Positions 15,588 to 24,832 of a stretch of DNA of 33,555 nt are shown here, piece after piece. Origin of the DNA: Nocardioides jejuensis (GTDB lineage: Bacteria > Actinomycetota > Actinomycetes > Propionibacteriales > Nocardioidaceae); NCBI RefSeq assembly GCF_004337475.1, contig NZ_SJZJ01000031.1, positions 1-33,555 on the forward strand, given 5' to 3'. The position numbers and the translations under genes were made by a program. Under the pieces are notes generated by a model. That model ran no database searches. It was not told the DNA's origin and worked only from the letters and a program-made list of their open reading frames with translations. The first letter of the stretch is position 1. Every line of letters starts with the position of its first letter.

Positions 15588-16379
15588 ATGCAGCAGCCGC
15601 GCCCACTCAGCCCGCGCACCCACGCTAAGAAGGGAGCATGCGCACTATGTGGGCGATACGCGCGGCTTACTGAGGCCCATGTTCCGCCCCGCGCAGCGTT
15701 CAACGATGGCGTTTCGCGTCGAGGGCGAATTTCTGCTGAGCAGCGCCTCGAACTCGACCGAGGCAGGCCTGGAGGAATTAGGGTTCCCGCCCACTGCGAT
15801 GCCTGCCGCGCAGAGACCTCACCCTGGGACGACGAGTACATCAAGTGGGCGACCTTCTGGGCCGAGGGCCTCGTCGTTCTAGAGGGTCATGGCGCCAACG
15901 GCATCCGCGCCACCATTCCAGGCGCACGCCCAGGCCGCTTCATTCGTGCGGCGTTGGCCGGGATGACGGCTGTCGCGGAAGGCCTGGTCGGCACGCACCC
16001 CGACCTGATCGCCGCGATCAGGGCGAGCGACGGCAAGGCTTGGGAGGGCGACCGGCGATTCTTGATGGCGTTGACGCCACCAACGGAGGGGGCATCTGTG
16101 GGCGGGATGCATCGCGGCATGCAGATCCACTTCTCCATCACAGGGACTGATGTGCGCGCGCCCGCTCCGGCTCCTTCCGCTGTGATTCACCACGTGCCGC
16201 TAAGTCTCCTGCTGGTCGACGCAGCAATCGCTGATGAGTACCCACATGTCGACTGCACGGGCTGGCTCGCCGAAAGCGCGGTCGCAGCAGAGCAAGACCT
16301 CGAACTGAGCCTCCCAGTCGTTCGACTGTCGTCCGGCACCACATGGCAGCCCGAGTCGTTTGAGGAGGCCCACCTCTAA
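15588..16379 (+). CDS. HNH-like (CxxC...LTEAHVPP) protein
   Basis: 263 residues from ATG 15588; upstream in-frame starts overlap the divergent small gene and encode unlikely sequence. The N-terminus has CALCGRYARLTEAHVPPRAA followed ~45 residues later by HCDACRAE, the C-x2-C...H...C-x2-C arrangement of HNH/treble-clef nucleases. The remaining ~180 residues have no known motif. It is divergent from the 85-residue gene and converges on the NACHT gene. Nuclease activity is inferred from the zinc-finger pattern only; a non-catalytic treble clef is possible. Confidence 0.62.
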   Translation: MQQPRPLSPRTHAKKGACALCGRYARLTEAHVPPRAAFNDGVSRRGRISAEQRLELDRGRPGGIRVPAHCDACRAETSPWDDEYIKWATFWAEGLVVLEGHGANGIRATIPGARPGRFIRAALAGMTAVAEGLVGTHPDLIAAIRASDGKAWEGDRRFLMALTPPTEGASVGGMHRGMQIHFSITGTDVRAPAPAPSAVIHHVPLSLLLVDAAIADEYPHVDCTGWLAESAVAAEQDLELSLPVVRLSSGTTWQPESFEEAHL

Positions 16380-16496
16380 TCACGTTTCTTCAAGACGTCC
16401 TGCGACGGGGTCGTCGCTCCAATGGCGCCTCACTTGACGCATCGATGCGCGTGCTTGTGACAAATGATCAGACGGACGATCCAGCGCACGTCCCAG

Positions 16497-19400
16497 TCAG
16501 ATCCCCCACATGGTGTCGGCATGGTTCTTCAACGGTGCGCGATAGCGCCGTGACGTCAACGCTCGATCCGCAGCGATCAGCCAGCCCAACGAGTAGTCAG
16601 CGGGGTGCAGCAGCATCTGCTCTGCCACCTCATCCGGGATATCTCCCTCCACGGGCAACACCTCGGTCGGCCCGGTCCCGAAGGCGGCGATCAAACGAAC
16701 CGCATCGAGCGACGGATCTACCCTGAAGCGCTCCTCTGCTGCCCGAGCCGCGGGCCACGAGCCACGGCCGAGGACGGCGGCTTCGAGGATGAGGTCATCG
16801 TCAAAGAGATCTGCCGGGTTGTTCGCGTAGTGCCCGAGCAATAGGCGAACTTCGACGGACGCATCAGAATCGACTTGGACGCTGCCGAGGTTGCGCGGAA
16901 TTCCAGATGCACCGATGCGACTGCTTGCCTCGATGAGGGCTTGCTTCTCGGTCGGCGGCAAGTCACTCACGATGCCTGCAATCTCAGTGAGCAGCGCCTG
17001 CACTAGGGGTGCGTTAGCCGCGCTAACTAGGCCGAGAACCCACGTCGCGCTCGCATGCTCGCAGTCGCATAGCGCGACTTGTTGCCTCCACCAGTCCTGG
17101 TCCGACTTGTGTGCGCGAACCGCTGGCACCCATTGGCCGTAGTCCATCGCTGCTCCAAAGCATGGCGCACCCTTAGTGAGATTGCCGCCGGTGAAGTAGA
17201 CCGATTCCGGCAACGCCGCGGCAATGGCCGCGATCTCGGTCGCGAGCCAAGTTGGTCGGCCGTACGCAGCAGTCAGGGCACGGGCTGTGTTTACCCAACG
17301 CGTCGTAGTACGGCCGTCTCCCTTGTGGATCCTCAGCGCCTCCTGAATATCACGGTTGCCACGCCGGTCGGCCAACCGCTTCAGAGCGGCAGTTCGTTCG
17401 CCCTCTTGGATCGCGAAGGCTCGGTGACCAGCGATGTTCAGATTGCCCCCGACCCCTTCGAGGCCCGTCATCATCAGAAGCACGCGGGGCGGGACGACGC
17501 GGAGGAGGTCACTGGCCTCGGAGGTGCCATGAGGAATGGCGTCGGAGCACTCCCCGTCAAGGACGGCATCTAGCAGACGCTGGGCGCTCTTCGATCCGTC
17601 TTCCGGACTCACTCCCGCTTCGATCGCAGCCAGGGCTGATCTAGACGTGTCCAAAGTCAGGGCGTCGACCGTCGTCGGAGGTAGGGACGACGCGAACCGT
17701 CGCGAACCGCCCGCCATGAGCCATGCCGTCTCCGCTGGCTTTCCGGCGGCCTTCCCGAGTTCGGACTGCCACCACACTTCGAGATCCTTCGGATCGCCGA
17801 CGCTGATCGCCACGGTCATCCGCGACCGAGTCATCGGCGAGGTCGGGTCCCTGGTTACCGCGTCTCGGAGCACGGCGCTCAAAACGGGCGCACCAAACTC
17901 AGCCGCCAGCGTCGGCAGTGTGGATCCACGCACGATTTCCGGGGCTACGAATCGAACCGTCAGGTCGTCGGCGAGCATCTCCGCGACGCGGGTTTGAACG
18001 AGTGGCCGCTCCTTGAAGATGCCGTCGGCGAGGAGAGTCCACAACGTCGTGCGGACCTGCCGGGCTCCATGAACGTCATCAAGGCGTTCCTGTATCAGAT
18101 CTGCGACATGAGCGATCTCGCGCGATTGGAAGTGCCCGGCCAGAAACCGGGCCGCGTTCGACCAGTATGAGCGAGGAAGCAACTCGACGAGCGCAGTCTC
18201 GGGCTCATAGCCGTGGCCGTTGTCCGACTGGGCGAACTCGTACAGGAAACGCGCCGCAAAGAACTCCCGGATCGACTGCACGTCGAACTCATAGGTGCCG
18301 GTGTGCTTGCTTGTCAGCACCCACACGCGATCGCGCAGCGCCGCGAAGAGATCCTGGACGCCGTCCGTCGCCTTCTGGACGCTAGCCAGATACATGGTCA
18401 TCTCGCGAATGATCCGAGCACCAGGTAGCCGGGTCGACGTGGCATCGACCTCCGTCAGCGCGTGCATGAACCAGCCGATAAAGGCGGTCGCTTCCTCCAG
18501 GTCCGAGAGGTTGTCCAGAACGGCGCGGGTCTTGGCCGCCTCGCGGGCGAGGAACAGATCCATGTAGGCGCGGTAGAGGCTGGTTCGCGCGGTAGGCAGA
18601 GAGTCGCCCTTCGTACGGATCAGGTGCAGGAGGATCGTCAACTGCATCGGGTTGGAGGCCAGTTGTGCCACGTGCGGAGCGGCCGTTCGCTCACCGAAGA
18701 TCCGCTCTAGGCTCCTACGCTCCCCGGCGTCGATTTGCTGGGCAATGACCCACTGACGGAGGTAGCGCTTGCGGATCGCTTCTGTGAGGGGCTGGAGTTC
18801 CAGTCGTTGGAACAGGTCCGGCGCTGGCTCCGCGAGACCCGAAGCATTGGGACGGGTGGTCACGAGCACCCTCATGTTGCCGGGGCGCACCTGGATCCAT
18901 CGCCCGATGAACCCGTCGATTTCCGCCACGAGCGCCTGGCGCAGTTCAGGCGAGGCGACTTCGTCGAGCCCATCGAAGACGATCTGGCTCGGAAACCGGC
19001 CAAGGAGACTCCGAATGTCGGCCATGTTGAGGTCGTGGCCGGGTGCCGCGGCCTCGATGTGATCCAGGAGGAAGTCCTCGACAGTGACTCGCTTGGGCGG
19101 CTTCGGCTTCTTCTTCGGGTCCGGCTCCGTGACCGCGAACGGGTCGCCGCCGGTGGCCCACTCGGCGTAGTCGGCCAGATCGATCCGGAACGGCACTCGA
19201 AGGTCGTCGGTCTCGGCTTCCGGCAGCGCTTCGCCCTTCGCCTTCAACTCATCCCGCCCGATGAAGGTCGCGCGGTACACCTGGCAGACGTACTGGGCGA
19301 GGGTGGACTTTCCCTGGCCCGGCACGCCCTCAATGAGGGTCAGCGGCGGGGTCGACTTGTCGAGCAGGTGCTCGGCGAGGCGGTCGACCTCGCTTAGCGC

Positions 19401-20102
19401 AAAGGCTGTTCCGCGAGGAAGACGCGAACGCAACGCCGTGACGTCAACGAATAGGTCGCTCAGGAGATCGCTCACGAGATCGATCTGGCGGAATTTCACC
19501 CGCCGATCACGGGACCAGTGCGTGCCGACGTAGGTGACCAGAACGTCCTTCTCGCGCTTCTCGCCGTCCTCAAGGTTCATGGAGGTCAGCAGCGCGAAGA
19601 GGGCATCAGTGCCCGCGAGCATGTCGACGTAGGCGAGTTTGATCTCCCACGGCGCGTTGTCGACCCAGGCGTCGAGGTCTGATGACCAGAAACACGACAT
19701 CGCGACCTTGTACTGCTTCGAAAGGGCCGTGAGTTCCTTCTCGACCTCGTCACGCGAGCCCGAGCCGGGGGCCGCGCCGCCCTCCACGTTCGTCATAAGG
19801 ATGTAGCGCGTACAGCCCTCTTTGACGAGGCGCTCGATGTTGTCCGCCTCGCCGTTGATCTGCTGCTTCATCCAACCGGCGGTCTTCTTGCTGCGATCGC
19901 CCGAGAACTTCACCTGAAGGACCGTTCGGTTCTCTCCGGTGCCCGAGACCATGTCTCGACCACCGTCCTTCTCCCCCACAGGGAAGACCGAGACGTCGTC
20001 AAAGCGATCCAGCACTAGGGCTCCGCATAGTTGCTGGAACCGCTTGTCACCGAGCCGCTCGTAGAGGTACTTCCAAGATCCCGAACTCGCCACGTCCTCC
20101 AT
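16497..20102 (-). CDS. STAND NTPase: Mrr-like nuclease domain fused to NACHT, Avs-like
   Basis: 1201 residues. Residues ~15-110 form a restriction-endonuclease-like fold with the catalytic series EKDGGRD (D46) and QVK (Q63, K65). A NACHT-type NTPase follows, with Walker A GVPGQGKST (259-267) and Walker B IVFDGLDEV (374-382), then a winged-helix region (SNPMQLTILLHLI, DVQSIREFFAARFLY). The C-terminal ~550 residues are a helical sensor-like region. This is the layout of bacterial NACHT/Avs anti-phage proteins: the C-terminus senses a phage product, the NTPase oligomerises and the nuclease cuts DNA. A standalone gene with a DUF4268 gene upstream on the same strand. Which Avs or bNACHT clade it belongs to cannot be told by eye. 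Confidence 0.88.
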   Translation of the reverse strand: MEDVASSGSWKYLYERLGDKRFQQLCGALVLDRFDDVSVFPVGEKDGGRDMVSGTGENRTVLQVKFSGDRSKKTAGWMKQQINGEADNIERLVKEGCTRYILMTNVEGGAAPGSGSRDEVEKELTALSKQYKVAMSCFWSSDLDAWVDNAPWEIKLAYVDMLAGTDALFALLTSMNLEDGEKREKDVLVTYVGTHWSRDRRVKFRQIDLVSDLLSDLFVDVTALRSRLPRGTAFALSEVDRLAEHLLDKSTPPLTLIEGVPGQGKSTLAQYVCQVYRATFIGRDELKAKGEALPEAETDDLRVPFRIDLADYAEWATGGDPFAVTEPDPKKKPKPPKRVTVEDFLLDHIEAAAPGHDLNMADIRSLLGRFPSQIVFDGLDEVASPELRQALVAEIDGFIGRWIQVRPGNMRVLVTTRPNASGLAEPAPDLFQRLELQPLTEAIRKRYLRQWVIAQQIDAGERRSLERIFGERTAAPHVAQLASNPMQLTILLHLIRTKGDSLPTARTSLYRAYMDLFLAREAAKTRAVLDNLSDLEEATAFIGWFMHALTEVDATSTRLPGARIIREMTMYLASVQKATDGVQDLFAALRDRVWVLTSKHTGTYEFDVQSIREFFAARFLYEFAQSDNGHGYEPETALVELLPRSYWSNAARFLAGHFQSREIAHVADLIQERLDDVHGARQVRTTLWTLLADGIFKERPLVQTRVAEMLADDLTVRFVAPEIVRGSTLPTLAAEFGAPVLSAVLRDAVTRDPTSPMTRSRMTVAISVGDPKDLEVWWQSELGKAAGKPAETAWLMAGGSRRFASSLPPTTVDALTLDTSRSALAAIEAGVSPEDGSKSAQRLLDAVLDGECSDAIPHGTSEASDLLRVVPPRVLLMMTGLEGVGGNLNIAGHRAFAIQEGERTAALKRLADRRGNRDIQEALRIHKGDGRTTTRWVNTARALTAAYGRPTWLATEIAAIAAALPESVYFTGGNLTKGAPCFGAAMDYGQWVPAVRAHKSDQDWWRQQVALCDCEHASATWVLGLVSAANAPLVQALLTEIAGIVSDLPPTEKQALIEASSRIGASGIPRNLGSVQVDSDASVEVRLLLGHYANNPADLFDDDLILEAAVLGRGSWPAARAAEERFRVDPSLDAVRLIAAFGTGPTEVLPVEGDIPDEVAEQMLLHPADYSLGWLIAADRALTSRRYRAPLKNHADTMWGI

Positions 20103-20280
20103 CCTTCACACAGGAGCCCACAACGTCCCGAGAATGCCGGAGTCCAAGTCTCGAATGGGCCTTCGCGCCACGCGGTCAAGTGGGGTCACCATGCCCCTTC
20201 TCGCGGCAAGTACGGCCTCGCGCTGGCCGCGGCGTGGGGAAGGACGACGTTAGGCGACGCTGCCGGGTAAGCAGACGGGT

Positions 20281-21240
20281 CTACTCCGCGACCACTCCAT
20301 CTACGCCACCAACCGCGGCGAACGCCTGCCGAAGGCGCGCCTGAGAGTCGATCAACCAGTCGGCGATCTCAGGCCAGCGCTCACGGTCGTTGACGTCGGT
20401 GTAGGGCGAGAGCATGGCGATGCGCGTCGCCTTCTTCCCCTCCATGGGCTCCCAGGCGGGTGCCGCGCCCAAGGCTGCTTCGAAGGCGGCCCGGCGTTCG
20501 TAGAGCGCCTCGAACCGCGCCGTCGCGAGCGCCGGATCGGTCGCCAGGAAGTAGATCTGCGACACGAGTCCTTCACGCGTCCAGACCATCGAGCCGACGA
20601 TGCCTGGGACCCCGAAAATGGTGTCGCAGAACGACTGCTTCGACGTGTTCCGTCGGGTCCACGATGGATGCTGTGCCCGCATCCGAGGCAAGACGAAGTT
20701 CCAGAACTCGCGATACGTCGCTTCTCGCTCGGAGGTCTCACCCGACTGGCGGGTCGCGGCCTTCACGGTCTTGTTCCAGTCGTTCGGCTGCGCCACCAGT
20801 TCGAAGTTCGGCGCGGGCTCCGAGTCCCCGATCCGCACAACGTGGATGACTACCCCAAAGACACGAGTGTTCTCGTCCGTGCGCTGGTTCAGCCAGTCGA
20901 TGGCTGCGCGATGCTCCTCGCGGAAGCCGGTCGCAACCCAGACGATCGTGGTCGGATCCGTTCCTGCGGCGTAGGTGATGATCTGGCCCAGGTGAGTGTG
21001 GTCGGAGGTCTCCAATTGGTTCTCGACGATGACCACCTCGCCGGTCGCCTCGTCTCGGCCGATCAGGTCGAGGCTGAATCCGCCGACTGGGTGCTCGGCA
21101 GCCTCCAGGACCAGATCCATGCCCAGTAGATCCGACAGCACGTCGACGTTCCGAAGAAGCCACGGTGTGAAGTCCAGCGCTTCGTGAGGCCAGACCTCGC
21201 GGGCAGGAACGACAGCAAGACGTCCGAGTGATGTGGTCAT
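20281..21240 (-). CDS. DUF4268-type PD-(D/E)XK nuclease-like protein
   Basis: 319 residues from ATG 21240. The N-terminal domain carries a PD-(D/E)XK-like core, FSLDLIGRDEATGEVVIVEN followed by QLE: Asp in LDLIG, then the E-x-Q variant in place of E-x-K. It continues with GQIITYAAGTDPTTIVWVAT, which fits the fold. The C-terminal half (WNFVLPRMRAQHP and WTREGLVSQIYF) matches what is known as DUF4268. Such proteins recur in defence islands next to restriction and ATPase genes. A -10-like TAACGT sits 7 bases before the start. The 178 bases between it and the NACHT gene (20103-20280) hold nothing that I can identify. Confidence 0.8.
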   Translation of the reverse strand: MTTSLGRLAVVPAREVWPHEALDFTPWLLRNVDVLSDLLGMDLVLEAAEHPVGGFSLDLIGRDEATGEVVIVENQLETSDHTHLGQIITYAAGTDPTTIVWVATGFREEHRAAIDWLNQRTDENTRVFGVVIHVVRIGDSEPAPNFELVAQPNDWNKTVKAATRQSGETSEREATYREFWNFVLPRMRAQHPSWTRRNTSKQSFCDTIFGVPGIVGSMVWTREGLVSQIYFLATDPALATARFEALYERRAAFEAALGAAPAWEPMEGKKATRIAMLSPYTDVNDRERWPEIADWLIDSQARLRQAFAAVGGVDGVVAE

Positions 21241-21327
21241 GAATCGGACGTTAGTGGCACCCGCCGACGGTTGGGGGTGTCTACGAACTTCCCGACCTCT
21301 CGGCCATCGCTGACTCGGCCTAGCGCC

Positions 21328-22539
21328 TCACAGCCCGAGGCGTCCTGCGACGTTCCCATCGCCGAGCAGGTTTTCGCGCCTCTCGTGGCGCGCCACCGAA
21401 GCAAGGGAGACCAGGTCTGCGTGGGCGGCGATGGAGTAGGAGCGAGCCTCATTGCGCACCGCGGTCCGCATCATGCCTGTACGCAAGGAGGTCCAGACAT
21501 GGCGACCGGACAACCCAGCCTCATCCGACCAGTCGTGCACGATCTTGTTGAGACCAGACTCGTGAAGCGGTTTGTCGAAGATGACCGATCCGGTGCTCGG
21601 CATGAACGCATGGCCGTCCGGGGCACGGAGTCCGCGCTGTTCGAGTAGCCCGAGCCACCGGTCCCAAGCCGTCCATGGGTCGTAGGCCGGATCCGGTGCT
21701 GAAGGTATGAACGTGAGCCGCGATCGGCCAGCGATGGTCAGGACCATGCCCTTGTCGTGCCGCTCAACATCGCTCTGGCGAAGGACCTTGGCCTCGTTGG
21801 TTCTCAAGCAGGCGGCGTAGCCAATGAGGAGCAGGGCTGCGTCGCGGACCTGGTTCGCCATGGGCGCGGTGGGTTCGGGCTGGGTGAGCATGCGGCTCAA
21901 CTTGTTGACGTCGAACTGCCTACCGTCGATCCCGAATACGAACTCGCCACCGCCCAGCGGGCGGAGTGTGCGGATCGCGGCCACAGGACAGTCGGTTGTG
22001 CCGCGGCGCGCGTTCAGTTGGTGCGTCACGGTTCTGGCAGGACCCCGGCCCACCTTCGTGGTCACGTTGATCTCGACGCGGTCGCGCCCGACCCAGACGT
22101 CTGACCACCGCAGGCGGGACAGCGCCGAGACGCTCAACCCGGCGCCATCGCGCAGGAGCATGCCCGCCAGCGCGCGCCGCCCATCCTCAGTCGGAGTCCG
22201 GCAGGCATCGACCATCGCGTGAACCAGTTCAAGGTAGAGCGGGTCGTAGTGGCTGTGCTTCTCCCCGACGGGCTTCGACGAGAAGAGCCCACGGAGGAAA
22301 GTCTTCACGTCGGGGTCTTGATGCCACGGTGCCAGTCCGCGAAGGCGCCGATCCAGGTCGATCAGTTGGAGGCGCTCGCGGATTGCGCGCCCCTTCAGGT
22401 CCCTTCCGTCGAGGGCTGCTAGGTACAGGACGACAGCCTCGGCGCTGTCGTCGAGTTCGAAGCGTCGAAGGAATGCGAGGTAGGCGGCGACCTCAGGCCG
22501 GGCGCGGGCGGCGCGCTCTGGAGCAACGAGATCTGGCAT
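21328..22539 (-). CDS. Degenerate tyrosine recombinase-like protein (catalytic Tyr apparently absent)
   Basis: 403 residues; ATG 22539 shares one base with the stop of the upstream recombinase gene. A longer frame to 22875 exists but antiparallels the other gene and is rejected. It has two successive copies of the first half of a recombinase catalytic domain: DGAGLSVSALSRLRWSDV, and later GYAACLRTNEAKVLRQSDV. A box II-like HVWTSLRTGMMRTA follows. The final motif, ASVARHERRENLLGDG, aligns with SRHATLDSLVLYI of its neighbour but has no tyrosine. It is therefore probably not a catalytic recombinase by itself and may be a partner or DNA-binding subunit of the neighbouring enzyme. Confidence 0.75.
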   Translation of the reverse strand: MPDLVAPERAARARPEVAAYLAFLRRFELDDSAEAVVLYLAALDGRDLKGRAIRERLQLIDLDRRLRGLAPWHQDPDVKTFLRGLFSSKPVGEKHSHYDPLYLELVHAMVDACRTPTEDGRRALAGMLLRDGAGLSVSALSRLRWSDVWVGRDRVEINVTTKVGRGPARTVTHQLNARRGTTDCPVAAIRTLRPLGGGEFVFGIDGRQFDVNKLSRMLTQPEPTAPMANQVRDAALLLIGYAACLRTNEAKVLRQSDVERHDKGMVLTIAGRSRLTFIPSAPDPAYDPWTAWDRWLGLLEQRGLRAPDGHAFMPSTGSVIFDKPLHESGLNKIVHDWSDEAGLSGRHVWTSLRTGMMRTAVRNEARSYSIAAHADLVSLASVARHERRENLLGDGNVAGRLGL

Positions 22540-24065
22540 CACAGCCCTACCTGCGAAGCCGGGTTGCGGCGCCACGGGTCGTCGTTGGCGATGTAGAGGA
22601 CGAGCGAGTCGAGCGTGGCATGGCGCGAGCCCTTCGCGATGTCTTCCAGTCTCATGCCGAGGTCGGCCGCTGTGCTGATGAAGCCGCGGCGAAGCGAACG
22701 GCCGGACCAACGGCCCTCGATGCCTGCTTGTGCCATTCGCTCGCGGACAAGAACCGACAGCGCGGTCGTGGTGAGCGGCTCGATACCGATTCGGCCAGCA
22801 CGACCGACCTTCGGAAAGCAGTAGCCGTACTCCATCACCTCCGGCCCCACTTGCCGCACCATGCGGTCTCGCCACGCAAGCAGCGCAGCGACTGGGTCGG
22901 TCGTAGGCGAGACCCCACGCGGGATTCCGACGTCCACGCCGTCTCCGACGCGGTCGGTCTTCGACCTCCGCAGGCGCAACACCATGCCCGAGTCGACCAC
23001 AGTCAGGTCAGACCACCGGAAGCCGAGGACATCGGGCCTCCGGAATGCTCCTGCGAAGCCCGTCAAAATCAGCGCCTTGTCGCGGAGCACGTCGGGGCGA
23101 GCCGATCCGAGGAGAGCCATCGCAGCGTCGACCGGTACCCGCTGACCAAATCGGCCGAGGGAATCAAGGCGTGACTTCCTGATTCGGAATACGTCCCGCG
23201 ACGTCCACGCCCGATCGTCGCGTGCTCCCGCTTTCCCGGTCGCTGTGATGACCCACTGGACCGACGTGCCGCCGACCTCTCGCCAGGACCGGAGGGCTCG
23301 AACACCACAGATCTGCGGGTCGCTGTGGGCGTCGATGCGGATCGTCCGGTCGGACCTGTCGGCTCGTACTGACCGCAGATGGACGGTCGCTCGCTTCTCT
23401 GTGAGCCGAACGTCCTCCCAGCAGAGCCGAGAGATCTCCCCGTCGCCAGCGCCAGCGCGGTGCAGTGCGAATAGCGCCCGGTCCCGAACCTCGACGGGAT
23501 CCGGGCCAATGGAGTCGAGGTAGCGGCAGACCTCGCGCAGTGGCCCGATCTTCAAGGCGGAGATCTCCGCCTGAGGGTCACGAGGCTTGACGACCTTCCG
23601 CATCGAGCGAAGGAAGAGCGTCATCTGCGGGTCATCGCCCGGAGGCATCAGCCCGGCCTCGACATGAATCCTGTTGATCGCAGCCATGTAGGAGCGGAGC
23701 GTGCCGAGTGCGGCCCCCTCGGAGCCAACGTGGTCGGCAAGGAACATCATGACCACCTCCACAGGCGAGTTGAGCGGCGCGAAGCCCTTCTGTTCGCACC
23801 ACGTCTCGAACTTTCGCCAACGCCGCGTGTAGTCCTTCCGCGTCTCCTCAGTGATGGACTCCGAGAACAACTTGGCCGTCTTCGAGATGAGCGCATCGAG
23901 TTCGCTTTGGACCCCAGCGCTCTCCCCACCCAGGAAGGCATTGAACCGGGCCTCGCGAAGTCGAACCGCCAGCGAACTTGCCCCTGAGTCGTCCCCGGTT
24001 GCGCGCGGAAGGACTCGTCGGGGGCGTCGGTCGTGCGGAGGCCACTGTGCGTAGGTCGGGGTCAC
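22539..24065 (-). CDS. Tyrosine recombinase/integrase with duplicated half-domain
   Basis: 508 residues from GTG 24065. A core-binding domain lies at ~50-160 (ITEETRKDYTRRWRKFETWC and GTLRSYMAAINRIHVEAG). There are two successive box I-type units: residues 193-230 (VRDRALFALHRAGAGDGEIS) and 327-370 (LRDKALILTGFAGAFRRPDV), the second followed by RRSKTDR. Box II is GRSLRRGF (R459/R460), then GSRHATL (H482) and the nucleophile in VLYIAN (Y491). The set looks catalytically complete. It is unrelated in position to the mutY integration module and sits among defence genes, paired by overlap with its degenerate paralogue. It could be the remnant of a second element or a component of a DNA-rearranging system. 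Confidence 0.82.
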   Translation of the reverse strand: MTPTYAQWPPHDRRPRRVLPRATGDDSGASSLAVRLREARFNAFLGGESAGVQSELDALISKTAKLFSESITEETRKDYTRRWRKFETWCEQKGFAPLNSPVEVVMMFLADHVGSEGAALGTLRSYMAAINRIHVEAGLMPPGDDPQMTLFLRSMRKVVKPRDPQAEISALKIGPLREVCRYLDSIGPDPVEVRDRALFALHRAGAGDGEISRLCWEDVRLTEKRATVHLRSVRADRSDRTIRIDAHSDPQICGVRALRSWREVGGTSVQWVITATGKAGARDDRAWTSRDVFRIRKSRLDSLGRFGQRVPVDAAMALLGSARPDVLRDKALILTGFAGAFRRPDVLGFRWSDLTVVDSGMVLRLRRSKTDRVGDGVDVGIPRGVSPTTDPVAALLAWRDRMVRQVGPEVMEYGYCFPKVGRAGRIGIEPLTTTALSVLVRERMAQAGIEGRWSGRSLRRGFISTAADLGMRLEDIAKGSRHATLDSLVLYIANDDPWRRNPASQVGL

Positions 24066-24073
24066 CAGGTGAT

Positions 24074-24087
24074 CTAACGATCATTAG
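24074..24087. promoter_or_regulatory. Imperfect palindrome (possible operator) in the divergent recombinase/R-M promoter region
   Basis: CTAACGATCATTAG is symmetric about its central GATC except for one pair. It lies 9 bases upstream of the recombinase GTG (24065) and 78 bases before the divergent small gene. A related CTAATGAT occurs just upstream of the island mutY (about 8718-8725). Its position suits a repressor or autoregulatory site, though the palindrome is short and could be chance. Confidence 0.35.
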
Positions 24088-24164
24088 TCGCTCTTGGATC
24101 GATTTTGCGGATCTGCAACGCGACGACGGGGAGCCGTCGACGGCCTGCCGCACACCTGGAGGCC

Positions 24165-24542
24165 ATGGATCAAGATCTCTCCGCACGCATCCGCCGTCAG
24201 CGCGACCTCGATGCCGCCGACCGGCAGGGCCTCATCGCCCTCTCACGCGACCTTGAACGCCGGGGAGTGGGTGCTGAGATCGAGAACACCGGCGGCTACT
24301 GCATGGCACTGGTCTGGCGCGTTCCGGCTGATGATGGCTCTGAGGAATTCGTCGTCGCGACCCACGACGACCGCTGGTACGTCGCTCGCTACACCCAGGA
24401 CGAGTGGCATGACGGCGACTACCGCCGCCGCGGCATGCCGATTCCGCACGGCTTCGACCGTCGCGTCGATGCCGCCAACGCTTTCGCCCAACTCACACGG
24501 AACGTATTGCCCCACGCAGCGTCGTTCGAGAGGAGTATCTGA
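24165..24542 (+). CDS. Small unknown protein preceding the methyltransferase
   Basis: 125 residues from ATG 24165 with a clear ribosome site (GGAGG) upstream. Helical N-terminus (ARIRRQRDLDAADRQGLIAL), then a beta-rich part (YCMALVWRVPADDGSEEFVV, WYVARYTQDEWHDGDY). No family recognised. One base separates its stop from the next gene (TGAG-ATG). It is divergent from the recombinase pair and leads into the methyltransferase, so a regulator or controller role is possible, although there is no obvious helix-turn-helix. Confidence 0.6.
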   Translation: MDQDLSARIRRQRDLDAADRQGLIALSRDLERRGVGAEIENTGGYCMALVWRVPADDGSEEFVVATHDDRWYVARYTQDEWHDGDYRRRGMPIPHGFDRRVDAANAFAQLTRNVLPHAASFERSI

Positions 24543-24543
24543 G

Positions 24544-24759
24544 ATGCCCGCACCCCGCCAGTACGTCGTCGGACTTCCCGTCATCGTGACCATCCACGAT
24601 GACGGGACCGTGGCCTACGACGTTGACACGGCTGAGACCAGCGTCAGTCTCGGCGAGGACGAAACTGCGGTCGAGAACTACTCCGAGCGTCAGATCGCCC
24701 GCGATGCCGAGATCGCTGACCAAGACCACAGGCGACGCTTCGCTCGACGGGAGTCGTGA
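24544..24759 (+). CDS. Small acidic protein upstream of the methyltransferase
   Basis: 71 residues from ATG 24544, immediately after the previous stop (GAGATG). Short beta stretch (YVVGLPVIVTIHDDGTVAYD) and an acidic helical C-terminus (ENYSERQIARDAEIADQD). Family unknown. It is translated with the 125-residue gene and ends 73 bases before the methyltransferase start. Confidence 0.6.
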   Translation: MPAPRQYVVGLPVIVTIHDDGTVAYDVDTAETSVSLGEDETAVENYSERQIARDAEIADQDHRRRFARRES

Positions 24760-24820
24760 TCCCATGCGTCACTCCGGTCACGACCCGGCGCGGATGCCTA
24801 TTCTGTCGGTGGTCTCTGCC

Positions 24821-24832
24821 TACGATTCGGCC
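24821..24832 (+). promoter_or_regulatory. -10 element for a leaderless methyltransferase mRNA
   Basis: TACGAT at 24821-24826 is followed by exactly six bases and then ATG at 24833, so transcription would start at or next to the start codon. There is no ribosome site before that ATG. Leaderless mRNAs with a TANNNT box at this distance are common in actinobacteria. No -35 match is evident. Confidence 0.5.

Noticed and set aside
22540..22875. A 112-residue in-frame extension of the degenerate recombinase.
   Set aside because: It lies in a second frame wholly within the 3' end of the upstream recombinase gene; the one-base stop/start overlap at 22539 gives a normal start.
21328..24065. The two recombinases as part of the mutY integration machinery.
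   Set aside because: They lie 14 kb from the integration module, on the other strand, have a different domain layout, and are paired with each other; more likely a separate system or older element.
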